64,000 nt of DNA, taken from positions 124,001-188,000 of the forward strand of contig NZ_JAAAKZ010000003.1 in NCBI RefSeq assembly GCF_009905605.1. Direction: 5' to 3'. Both the position numbers and the translations under genes were made by a program. The notes beneath the pieces were generated by a model. It saw only the letters and a list, made by a program, of their open reading frames with translations. It ran no database searches and was not told the origin of the DNA. Below, piece after piece: positions 46,327 to 53,499 of this stretch. The stretch comes from Runella sp. CRIBMP (GTDB taxonomy: Bacteria; Bacteroidota; Bacteroidia; Cytophagales; Spirosomataceae). Each line of letters starts with the position of its first letter. The stretch's first letter is position 1.

Positions 46327-46869
46327 TTAAAAAACGATAGTGTCGCCTACCTGAATGCCGTATTTATCACAGTAACCGCCGTTTACTTCTACTACGTATT
46401 GTGCGTCACCAAAGGATGGGAGGCTTTCTTCGGAATAGGGTTTGGCTTTTTTCTGGATAGAAACAATTTTTTTGTTTTGGTCAACGTAGATGATATCCAA
46501 CGAAATCATGGTATTTTTCATCCAAAAACTTTGCGGAGTCGGTTCTTCAAAAACAAACAGCATTCCCACCGAATCGGAAAGATAGGGCCGGAACATCAGC
46601 CCTTTTTGGCGATCGGCGTCGTTTTCGGCGATTTCAACGTCAATCTTCCGAAAGGTTTTGCCGCCTTTTAAAAACGTTACTTCACCCTCTTTTGTAATGC
46701 CGCTCGTGGGGGCTGCGGGTGCCGCTGACGAAGAAGCGGGCGCCTCAGTTTCGGCCGAAACCGAGGCGCTGCTGTTGGAAACTAGCAGGGGTCTTAAAAG
46801 ATACAAAGCCCCCGCTAGCACAAAAACTGCTAATAAAATATAACTTATATATGAACGACTCTTCTCCAT
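46327..46869 (-). CDS. DUF192 domain protein, membrane anchored
   Basis: The 180-residue product starts at ATG 46869: a cytosolic tail, one membrane helix (YISYILLAVFVLAGALYLL), an Ala/Ser-rich linker (about residues 32-56), then a DUF192 domain (IDVEIAENDADRQKGLMFRPYL, WMKNTMISLDIIYVDQNKKIV). DUF192 is a small beta-barrel domain of unknown function, related in fold to MOSC-like barrels, and is anchored in the periplasm here. An upstream in-frame ATG (46938) falls inside cysS and is unlikely. It lies 47 bases after cysS. Confidence 0.85.
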   Translation of the reverse strand: MEKSRSYISYILLAVFVLAGALYLLRPLLVSNSSASVSAETEAPASSSAAPAAPTSGITKEGEVTFLKGGKTFRKIDVEIAENDADRQKGLMFRPYLSDSVGMLFVFEEPTPQSFWMKNTMISLDIIYVDQNKKIVSIQKKAKPYSEESLPSFGDAQYVVEVNGGYCDKYGIQVGDTIVF

Positions 46870-46915
46870 AAAATACCTTGATGAAATAATGCAATGAATA
46901 TCGGGTTGGTTGAAA

Positions 46916-48451
46916 TTATTCTTCGTAAGCCCAATCAATCTGGTGTTTCATGTCCCGAATTACTAAATTTTGTGCCTTAAAATAAGAACGAATTTGGTTA
47001 ACTTTGTCGTATTGCTGGGCCGACTTGTATTCGCGATATAAATCTAGCATTCCGCTCAATACGGCGTTGTTTTCCGTTGTTTCTTCCTTCAGACCCAGAA
47101 TTTCTTCGGTAAAGGTGATGTATTTTTCTTTCAACAGGGCAAAACCTTCTTTCCCCAACGCCGCAGGATTTAATTGGTTGAGGTAAATCATGTTGACGTA
47201 TTTTAAGAGGTTAAACAACTGCGCAATCGCAACGGCGGTGTTGAGGTCGTCGTTCATGGCATCATAAAACGCCTGCACGGTTTTTTGAATGTCGGCTACT
47301 TTCTTTTCATCAATCGTAACACCAGGGGTTGAAACCTTCAAGCCTGCTTCATTGGAATAACTTTCGACCTCTGCGGGGATGTAGGTCAATGCTTTGATGG
47401 CTTTAAGGCCATTGATGATTCGCTTGTACGCTTTTTGAGAACCTTTCAGCGCATCGTTTGAGAAATCAAGCGTGCTTCGGTATTGACTCTGGAGCATAAA
47501 GAATCGAGACGTCATGGGGCTGTAGGCCTGTTCAAGCAACGGATGATTGCCAGAAAACAACTCAACGGGCAAAAATGAATTGCCTAATGATTTTGACATT
47601 TTTTGTCCGTTGACCGTCAACATATTAGAATGCATCCAATAGCGTACGGGCTCCGTTCCGTTCAATCCTGTCCCCTGCGCAATTTCGCATTCGTGGTGAG
47701 GGAATTTTAAGTCCATGCCACCGCCATGAATATCAAATTGTTTTCCTAAGTATTTGGTACTCATGCAAGTACATTCCAAGTGCCAGCCTGGAAAACCTTT
47801 GCCCCAAGGCGATTCCCACTGCATTATATGCTCGGGGGCGGCTTTCTTCCAAATGGCAAAATCCAGCGGATTTCGCTTCTCCGAAGTACCCTCTAACTCG
47901 CGAGTCTCGGTCAACAGGTCTTCCAATACCCGGCCAGAAAGTTTGCCGTAATTATTGCCGTTTGCGTTGTATTGATTGATGTCAAAATAAACCGAGCCAT
48001 TGGATTCATAAGCCAGTCCCTTGTCAATCAGGTCTTTGACGGCTTCTATCTGTTCAATCAAATGTCCAGTAGCGGTGGGCTCAATGCTGGGCGTGCGAAA
48101 ATTAAGTTGCTCCAGCACCTGATGAAAATCGTTGGTGTAGCGCTGCACAATTTCCATCGGCTCCAGCTTTTCTAATTTGGCCATCCGTCCAATTTTATCT
48201 TCACCTTCGTCGCCATCGCCAACAAGGTGGCCTACATCCGTGATATTGCGCACATAACGGACCTTGTAACCAATGTGTGTCAGGTAGCGAAAAAGAATAT
48301 CGAAAGTCAGAAACGTACGAACATTGCCCAAGTGTACGTAATTATAAACCGTTGGCCCGCATACATATAGCCCTACGTGAGGAGGGCTAAGGGGTTGAAA
48401 AAGTTCTTTTTGGCGGGTGAGAGAATTATAGATTTTGAGTGGTTGTGTCAT
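46916..48451 (-). CDS. cysS: Cysteinyl-tRNA synthetase
   Basis: The 511-residue class I synthetase has the zinc ligand Cys31 (YVCGPTVYNY), the HIGH-type motif HLGN (residues 40-43) and KMSKS at 284-288; the ECTCMS and HHECEIAQ segments supply the other zinc ligands. It charges tRNA-Cys. It is slightly longer than the E. coli enzyme (461) because of an extended helical region near 330-400. It is first in the minus-strand run leading to DUF192, the type B protein and GH92. Divergent start from the uridine kinase gene. Confidence 0.97.
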   Translation of the reverse strand: MTQPLKIYNSLTRQKELFQPLSPPHVGLYVCGPTVYNYVHLGNVRTFLTFDILFRYLTHIGYKVRYVRNITDVGHLVGDGDEGEDKIGRMAKLEKLEPMEIVQRYTNDFHQVLEQLNFRTPSIEPTATGHLIEQIEAVKDLIDKGLAYESNGSVYFDINQYNANGNNYGKLSGRVLEDLLTETRELEGTSEKRNPLDFAIWKKAAPEHIMQWESPWGKGFPGWHLECTCMSTKYLGKQFDIHGGGMDLKFPHHECEIAQGTGLNGTEPVRYWMHSNMLTVNGQKMSKSLGNSFLPVELFSGNHPLLEQAYSPMTSRFFMLQSQYRSTLDFSNDALKGSQKAYKRIINGLKAIKALTYIPAEVESYSNEAGLKVSTPGVTIDEKKVADIQKTVQAFYDAMNDDLNTAVAIAQLFNLLKYVNMIYLNQLNPAALGKEGFALLKEKYITFTEEILGLKEETTENNAVLSGMLDLYREYKSAQQYDKVNQIRSYFKAQNLVIRDMKHQIDWAYEE

Positions 48452-48658
48452 GATAAGAGAATACTAAATACTCGTTTATGAAATTGATTTCCTGAAACGC
48501 AGTATCAGCAACATCGAAAGAGGTCAACCCTAAAATTTTTCAAAAACATAGCAGGAGAAAATGTAATTTAAATGCAAAACTAACAATTTGTTGCGGGTTC
48601 TTTTACAATTTCGGTGCCAGAAGTTCGGTATTTAGACGGGGCCACGTAACTTTACCGC

Positions 48659-49279
48659 ATGAAAAAACCTTTTATCGTCGGAATCACGGGCGGGAGTGCA
48701 TCGGGAAAGACCTATTTTCTTAACAGCCTGATGGGCGCTTTTGGCGAAGATGAAATCTGTCTGATTTCGCAAGACCATTATTACCGTTCTCGTAATGAAG
48801 TGCCGGTCGACGAAAACGGCGTACATAATTTCGACTTACCCTCCGCTATCAACCACCGCAAGTACGCCGAGCACATCATCGACCTTCGGGAGGGCAAGAC
48901 CGTTGAGCAGATGGAATATACCTTTAACAATCCTGCCATTATTCCGCAGATGCTTACCTTTAGACCTACGCCCATCATTGTGGTAGAAGGGATTTTTGTG
49001 TTTTATTTCAAAGAAATCGCGGAGCTGTTGGATTTAAAAATCTTCATTGACGCCAAAGAGCACATCAAACTCAAACGCCGCATCATCCGCGACCAAGTGG
49101 AGCGCGGCTACGATTTGACGGATGTGCTGTACCGTTGGGAAAATCACGTATTTCCAACCTACGAGCAGTTTATCAAACCCTCAAAGGCTGACGCCGACAT
49201 AATTATTCCCAATAACCGACACTTTCATCGCGGTCTGGAAGTAGTAAAAGCATTTTTGAAAAGTAAAATTGAGCTTTAG
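48659..49279 (+). CDS. Uridine kinase-like P-loop kinase
   Basis: The 206-residue protein has Walker A GGSASGKT (residues 11-18), an SQDHYYR segment that matches the uridine kinase nucleotide-binding region, EGIFVFY, and IIRDQVERGYD near the lid. It would phosphorylate uridine and cytidine with ATP or GTP. The usual E. coli udk is about the same length. Start ATG 48659 lies right before the conserved FIVGITGG. The gene is alone, divergent from cysS and converging with the PspC gene. Confident in the family; symbol left open because phosphoribulokinase/uridine kinase paralogues exist. Confidence 0.9.
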   Translation: MKKPFIVGITGGSASGKTYFLNSLMGAFGEDEICLISQDHYYRSRNEVPVDENGVHNFDLPSAINHRKYAEHIIDLREGKTVEQMEYTFNNPAIIPQMLTFRPTPIIVVEGIFVFYFKEIAELLDLKIFIDAKEHIKLKRRIIRDQVERGYDLTDVLYRWENHVFPTYEQFIKPSKADADIIIPNNRHFHRGLEVVKAFLKSKIEL

Positions 49280-49306
49280 CGGCTGCTCAAAAGGAGTTGG
49301 CAGGCC

Positions 49307-49528
49307 TTATAATTCCCAAATAGTAGGGTTATTGTGTCGACGGAGGTGCTTGCCAATCTCCATCCAAAATGCCATCACCAAGTAGACAATGATGGGGGAA
49401 CCAAAGGTTAAAAAACTGGCGTAAATAAAATAAAGCCGAATACTGCTTGCCGAGATATTAAAGATTTCTCCCAAGCGAGTACAAACGCCAAAAACGTGGT
49501 TCTCAACAAAATACCGGAAACGATTCAT
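49307..49528 (-). CDS. PspC domain protein
   Basis: The 73-residue product starts at ATG 49528; a TTG further upstream is less likely. It carries the PspC pattern: FVENHVFGVCTRLGEIFNIS (helical N-terminus), then one long hydrophobic stretch (LYFIYASFLTFGSPIIVYLVMAFWMEIGK). PspC proteins sit in the inner membrane and in enterobacteria help the phage-shock response; stand-alone members in Bacteroidota are of unknown role. It lies just downstream of the uridine kinase gene, converging, and is divergent from the cold-shock gene. Confidence 0.82.
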   Translation of the reverse strand: MNRFRYFVENHVFGVCTRLGEIFNISASSIRLYFIYASFLTFGSPIIVYLVMAFWMEIGKHLRRHNNPTIWEL

Positions 49529-49558
49529 CGCGTTTTTTATGTTTGAAAACGAAGGTAA

Positions 49559-49566
49559 CAAATCTA
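49559..49566 (-). promoter_or_regulatory. Candidate -7 box of the PspC gene
   Basis: The minus strand reads TAGATTTG, an exact TAnnTTTG match 30 bases before the ATG at 49528. A correctly spaced -33 TTG is not seen. The divergent cold-shock promoter lies 42 bases to the right. Confidence 0.4.
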
Positions 49567-49607
49567 TTCTATAAAGTCAAGCATCTGAATAACAGATGTC
49601 TCCGAAC

Positions 49608-49637
49608 TTGACTTGTAACAAATATTTTATAAATTTG
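49608..49637 (+). promoter_or_regulatory. Bacteroidota-type promoter of the cold-shock gene
   Basis: TTG (49608-49610), 19 bases, then TAAATTTG (49630-49637) is the best match in the window to the TTG-N19-TAnnTTTG consensus. Transcription would start near 49645 and give a leader of about 185 bases before the ATG at 49829. The inverted repeat AAGTCAAG (49574-49581)/CTTGACTT (49607-49614), with an inner CATCTG/CAGATG hairpin, overlaps the -33 element and may be an operator for the divergent pair. Confidence 0.7.
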
Positions 49638-49828
49638 TTTGAGCTCTGCTTAAAAACTTCATTATCATCGCAAGACAAAGTAAGTCTTGGCAAGTGCCTA
49701 ATTTTGAGCGTTCAAGCCTTTTGCTCAATGATTAGTTTTGTCAATATCTTTGTAAATTCGCTGAAAATGAGGCGATTGGCGGCTGTTTGTTTAATTATTT
49801 CTTTCATTATTTTAATTATTGTAGTAAA

Positions 49829-50023
49829 ATGCAAACAGGAACAGTAAAGTTTTTCAATGAAGCCAGAGGGTATGGTTTTATTGTGGACGATGAATCTCAA
49901 AAAGAAATTTTTGTACATGTAACGGGCTTAGGCGGGGTAGTTATCCGTGAAAAAGACCGAGTAGAGTACGAAATCGTTGATGGTAAAAAAGGCTTGAACG
50001 CTACTAAAGTGAAGAAAATTTGA
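49829..50023 (+). CDS. Cold-shock domain protein
   Basis: The 64-residue protein is one cold-shock OB-fold domain with RNA-binding motifs RNP1-like GYGFIV (about residues 14-19) and RNP2-like IFVHV (about 27-31), and TGTVKFFNEARGYGF at the start. It binds single-stranded nucleic acid and acts as an RNA chaperone in the cytosol. Start ATG 49829 is chosen over an upstream in-frame ATG (49787) because the family begins directly at MQTGTVKFF. The leader from the promoter at 49608 is about 185 bases long, as often seen for cold-shock mRNAs. Confidence 0.95.
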   Translation: MQTGTVKFFNEARGYGFIVDDESQKEIFVHVTGLGGVVIREKDRVEYEIVDGKKGLNATKVKKI

Positions 50024-50045
50024 TTTTTCTTTACCCAAGAACGGT

Positions 50046-50078
50046 ACGGGGAACTCTGCCAAGAGCTCCCCGTTTTTA
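50046..50078 (+). terminator. Terminator of the cold-shock gene
   Basis: ACGGGGAACTCT (50046-50057) pairs with AGAGCTCCCCGT (50062-50073), with one mismatch, followed by TTTTATTT. It lies 23 bases after the stop. On the minus strand the same stem has no T-run, so it mainly serves the plus strand. Confidence 0.85.
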
Positions 50079-50082
50079 TTTC

Positions 50083-51273
50083 CTACAAATCCCGTTCGAT
50101 GATTTCGTTGGTCTTTTTGTCTTTCAAAATTACTTTGTGACGGCCGTCGTGAGTGACTTCTTCCTTAATTAAATAATAATCGGCATCATAGTCAATCAGC
50201 GTTGAAACGGGCGTCAACCCTTCTTGACCGCGCCAAACTGGTAAATCGACAGGCTCCCAAAGTTTGGTTTTGGCCGATTTGTAGGCGGCATCTATGATGG
50301 CGTTGACCACGTAGCCATCGTAAAAGGTCTCGGCAGGCTCGGTGCCTTCCTCGACCGACCGAAACATATCGGTAAACATGTGGTTGTAGCCAAGTTCATT
50401 GACCTCATCGCCTACTGGAAAAAGCCAGCCCGTATTGCTTTCGGCTTTCTCGGCCACGTAGTCGCCGCCTTTGCCCGTCGTGAATACTTCAAAGCCAGTA
50501 CGCAGAAAATTATTCATCCATATAGTGCCCTCCGTTCCCATGACTTCGTCGCGCAGGTCCATGCCGCCGCGAAACGTCCAGCTTACTTCAAATTGACCGA
50601 TGGCCCCGTTTTCGTATTTGACCAACGCAATGGCGTGGTCTTCGGCCTCAATGGGTTTTACCTGCGTGGCGGCCCAGCACATTACTTCTACGGGCTTGAT
50701 GTCTTTGCCGATAAAATTGCGGGCAATTTCGATGCAATGGCAGCCCAAATCAAGGATACAGCCACCGCCTGCCTGTTCTTTGTCCCAAAACCAGTTGCTG
50801 TGAGGGCCAGGGTGGGTTTCTCTTGACTTGGCCCACAGAATCCGCCCCAAGGCACCGTTATCTACCATCTGCTTGGATTTCAGGAATTTAGGAGTGTAAC
50901 ACAAATCTTCTAGGTAGCCGCCGAATATGCCCGCGCCTTCAATGGCCTGCATCATGCGCAGGGCTTCGGCTCCGTTTCTGCCCAAAGGTTTGGTACTGAC
51001 CACCGCCTTTTTATGTTTTATGCAAAGCATGACAGCCGCTTCGTGGAGATTATTGGGGAGCGCTACGCAAACCATGGTGACGTCGGGGTGCGCGATTACT
51101 TCTTCCATGTCGGTCGACCAAAACGTACAGCCGTAATCCTCGGCAAATTTTTTGGCGCTTTCTTCGCGGCGCGCATAAATAGCCACCACGCGGTCACGGC
51201 CGCGCTGACCGTGGATAGACTCTGCATAAAAACGTCCGATAAAGCCCGAACCAAGCATGGCAATCCTTTGCAT
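50083..51273 (-). CDS. Gfo/Idh/MocA family oxidoreductase
   Basis: The 396-residue product has an N-terminal NAD(P)-binding Rossmann domain (LGSGFIGRFYAESI, motif GSGFIG at residues 8-13), the family motif around STKPLGRN (the EKP-type lysine segment), and a C-terminal beta-sheet domain with GGGCILDLGCHCIEIARN carrying the catalytic histidine region. Family members oxidise or reduce sugars, inositols or related compounds; substrate unknown. It has no signal peptide. A single gene between the cold-shock terminator and the MerC-like promoter. Confidence 0.9.
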   Translation of the reverse strand: MQRIAMLGSGFIGRFYAESIHGQRGRDRVVAIYARREESAKKFAEDYGCTFWSTDMEEVIAHPDVTMVCVALPNNLHEAAVMLCIKHKKAVVSTKPLGRNGAEALRMMQAIEGAGIFGGYLEDLCYTPKFLKSKQMVDNGALGRILWAKSRETHPGPHSNWFWDKEQAGGGCILDLGCHCIEIARNFIGKDIKPVEVMCWAATQVKPIEAEDHAIALVKYENGAIGQFEVSWTFRGGMDLRDEVMGTEGTIWMNNFLRTGFEVFTTGKGGDYVAEKAESNTGWLFPVGDEVNELGYNHMFTDMFRSVEEGTEPAETFYDGYVVNAIIDAAYKSAKTKLWEPVDLPVWRGQEGLTPVSTLIDYDADYYLIKEEVTHDGRHKVILKDKKTNEIIERDL

Positions 51274-51354
51274 AAAATCTGATTGTTGACGGTGAAAATT
51301 ATTTTTATAAAAAAAGCAGTTAAGCTAAACTTTTTAATGATGGTTTTTTGTTCG

Positions 51355-51377
51355 TACTTTTGCAATATAGTTGCAAA
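51355..51377 (+). promoter_or_regulatory. -7 box overlapping a TTTGCAA palindromic operator
   Basis: TACTTTTG (51355-51362) is an exact TAnnTTTG match. It overlaps the perfect palindrome TTTGCAATATAGTTGCAAA (51359-51377; arms TTTGCAA and TTGCAAA around TATAG). The palindrome lies 6 bases before the ATG of the MerC-like gene. A dimeric repressor bound here would block transcription. The arm size and spacing fit a Fur-family box (Zur or Fur type) as seen in Bacteroidota, but the regulator is inferred. The -33 side has only a T-run. Confidence 0.6.
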
Positions 51378-51382
51378 TAGTC

Positions 51383-51928
51383 ATGGCAAGAATTATTTCG
51401 ATAACATTAAATGTGGGTTTAACAGGGCTTGTACACCTGTTGTGCTGCTGGGTACCGTTGGTGGTCGTTTTGTTTAACGGGGCATCTATCGGCTGGTTGG
51501 CAGAGTATCGTACTCCGTTGATTGCGTTGCAATTAGCAGCATTGGCGTGGTCTTTTTATGATTTATACTTACGCCCTTCTCATCAGGCTGGTTTGTTTGA
51601 AAAAAGAGTGTTTTGGGTTGCGGTAGGCCTTACAGTAGTGTTGAATCTGATTCCTCATCGGTATTTTCAGGCCGAGGAAGGGCAATTGGCGCAAGCGCAG
51701 TTTGAGCGGATTCGCTCAACAAGGGTTGCTCAATTTGAACTTAAAACGCCGCTAAAATCGGTAGAAAAGTTAAATAATACGCTTCAATCCGTAGAAGGCG
51801 TCGTACCTTCGCAAATCAAGCTGAATGACGAGGTGGTTTCGGTACGTTATTATGCAGGAAAAACGTCCGATGAAGCTATTTTGGCGACTCTCAGAAAGCA
51901 GGGATATCAAGTTTCAATGATTGACTAA
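51383..51928 (+). CDS. MerC-like membrane protein with HMA-like C-terminal domain
   Basis: The 181-residue protein starts at ATG 51383. Residues 1-95 hold three hydrophobic helices with paired cysteines Cys21-Cys22 in TGLVHLLCCWVPL, as in MerC/MerT-like metal transporters. Residues about 115-181 follow the heavy-metal-associated domain pattern (KLNNTLQSVEGVVPSQIKLNDEVVSVRYYAG, KQGYQVSMID) but lack the CxxC metal site. A His-rich lipoprotein gene follows after 18 bases and a palindromic operator precedes it. It probably handles a metal, likely zinc; direction and ion are unknown. Confidence 0.72.
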   Translation: MARIISITLNVGLTGLVHLLCCWVPLVVVLFNGASIGWLAEYRTPLIALQLAALAWSFYDLYLRPSHQAGLFEKRVFWVAVGLTVVLNLIPHRYFQAEEGQLAQAQFERIRSTRVAQFELKTPLKSVEKLNNTLQSVEGVVPSQIKLNDEVVSVRYYAGKTSDEAILATLRKQGYQVSMID

Positions 51929-51946
51929 CCAACGCTACTTTTTACC

Positions 51947-52423
51947 ATGACAAAACACGTTTATTCTTTACTTACCGTTGGCGGTATGCTTTTCGGTGTG
52001 TATTTATTTTCTGCTTGCGGTGACAAAAAAGACCCTAAAATGGAAGAAGCGGGCAAGGTCCATCTGGAAGCAATGGAAATTGAAGAATCTATTCATCAAC
52101 AAATCGAAGGCATAGATTCGTTGAAGATAGTGTTAAGTGAAAAGAAAAAAACGCTGACCGATGCTGCAGCTATTGCAAGTTTAGATTCTACCGTAGCGGC
52201 GTTGGATGCGGTAGCGGGCTCATTTGCCGCTTGGGAAGAAAGCGTGGTAGAAGTGCCAGGATTGCCTCACGAGCACCACGACGGAGAAGAGCATGAGCAC
52301 AAGCCAGCGCCAGATTTGACGGCGGAGCAAATGCTTGAGGTGCAAAAAGAATCAAAAACCAATATCGAGAAAATCAAAGCTGATTTAGCTAAGGCTGAGG
52401 AAATGGTTAAAAAAGTACTCTAG
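51947..52423 (+). CDS. His-rich coiled-coil lipoprotein, probable metal binding
   Basis: The 158-residue product has a lipoprotein signal (LFSACG, Cys24), two helical coiled-coil-like segments (about residues 32-100 and 123-158), and a His/Glu cluster between them (His108 to His118, six His in eleven residues). It is not a family I can name. It sits 18 bases after the MerC-like gene in the same transcript behind the TTTGCAA palindrome. I infer an outer-face metal-binding partner, most likely zinc. A long inverted repeat follows. Confidence 0.7.
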   Translation: MTKHVYSLLTVGGMLFGVYLFSACGDKKDPKMEEAGKVHLEAMEIEESIHQQIEGIDSLKIVLSEKKKTLTDAAAIASLDSTVAALDAVAGSFAAWEESVVEVPGLPHEHHDGEEHEHKPAPDLTAEQMLEVQKESKTNIEKIKADLAKAEEMVKKVL

Positions 52424-52440
52424 CGAGTTTATAAGAAAAA

Positions 52441-52496
52441 AATACCAATCGCCTGATTTCCGAATTAAACATTCAGGAAGGCAGGCGATTGGTATT
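52441..52496. terminator. Long inverted repeat between convergent genes
   Basis: AATACCAATCGCCTG (52441-52455) is exactly complementary to CAGGCGATTGGTATT (52482-52496) across a 26-base loop. It lies between the His-rich lipoprotein and MoxR genes, which converge. The 15-base perfect stem could stop transcription from both sides, though T-runs are short. Confidence 0.6.
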
Positions 52497-52510
52497 ATAT
52501 GGGAAATGGA

Positions 52511-53482
52511 CTAACGCGGTACTTCTACTTTTTGCAATAATTGAGCTACGGCGTCGTCGGGGGTGGCACCTTCCATTTCGCGCTCAGGCATCAAAATAAT
52601 GCGGTGACGAAGTACGGCGGGAGCAAGTGCCTGAATGTCTTCGGGCGTCACAAAATCACGTCCTCTAATCGCGGCCAATGCTTTAGAGCTGTTCAATAAT
52701 GCCACCGAAGCCCGTGGTGATGCCCCCAAAAACAACGATTTGTTGTTGCGTGTTTGCAGAATAATTTGGGCAATGTATTCCAACAACTTATCTTCTACGT
52801 GTACTAGGTGCGTTTTTGCCCGTAATTCTGTTAATTGTTGAGGCTGTAAAATAGCAGTAATTTCTCCAATGGCTTCGGCCATGCTCTTCCGTTGATGATG
52901 TCCGCGCAACACTTCTACTTCCTGTTCGGCGGTGGGGTAACCCACAACTATTTTAAACAGAAAACGGTCTAGTTGGGCTTCTGGCAAGCGGTAGGTGCCT
53001 TCGTGTTCAACGGGGTTTTGGGTTGCAATCACAATAAACGGTGTACTCATTGGGTAAGTACTGCCGTCGATGGTGGCCTGCCGTTCTTCCATCACTTCAA
53101 AGAGGGCCGATTGGGTTTTGGCGGGGGCGCGGTTGATTTCATCGACCAAAATGATGTTGGAAAAAATCGGTCCTTTCATGAACTCAAAATTGGCGAGCTT
53201 GGGGTTGAATATCGACGTTCCCAAAACATCTGACGGCATTAAATCGGGAGTAAACTGAATGCGGCTGAAATCGGTGTTGATCGTTTTTGCCAATAGCTTC
53301 GCCGTGAGTGTTTTGGCTACTCCCGGTACTCCCTCTACCAAGACGTGCCCATCGGCCAAAATGGCGGTTAGGAGTAGTTCGATGGTGTGGTGTTGGCCCA
53401 CAATGATTTTGCCGATTTCCGATTTTATGGCCGAAATGGCGTCGTTAAGGTCCTGAAGGTCAATGCGTGATTCGAAATTCAT
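52511..53482 (-). CDS. MoxR family AAA+ ATPase
   Basis: The 323-residue protein has Walker A GVPGVAKT (residues 51-58), Walker B VDEINRAP (Asp114, Glu115), sensor and arginine regions (YRLPEAQLDRFLFKI; FLGASPRAS) of the MoxR AAA+ family. MoxR ATPases act as chaperones for cofactor insertion or complex assembly. It is the last gene of a minus-strand unit with DUF4350 and DUF4129 proteins upstream (17-base and 30-base gaps). In many Bacteroidota operons of this type a DUF58 (VWA-like) gene follows MoxR; none does here. Confidence 0.92.
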   Translation of the reverse strand: MNFESRIDLQDLNDAISAIKSEIGKIIVGQHHTIELLLTAILADGHVLVEGVPGVAKTLTAKLLAKTINTDFSRIQFTPDLMPSDVLGTSIFNPKLANFEFMKGPIFSNIILVDEINRAPAKTQSALFEVMEERQATIDGSTYPMSTPFIVIATQNPVEHEGTYRLPEAQLDRFLFKIVVGYPTAEQEVEVLRGHHQRKSMAEAIGEITAILQPQQLTELRAKTHLVHVEDKLLEYIAQIILQTRNNKSLFLGASPRASVALLNSSKALAAIRGRDFVTPEDIQALAPAVLRHRIILMPEREMEGATPDDAVAQLLQKVEVPR

Positions 53483-53499
53483 GAATGAGAGGGTAGATG

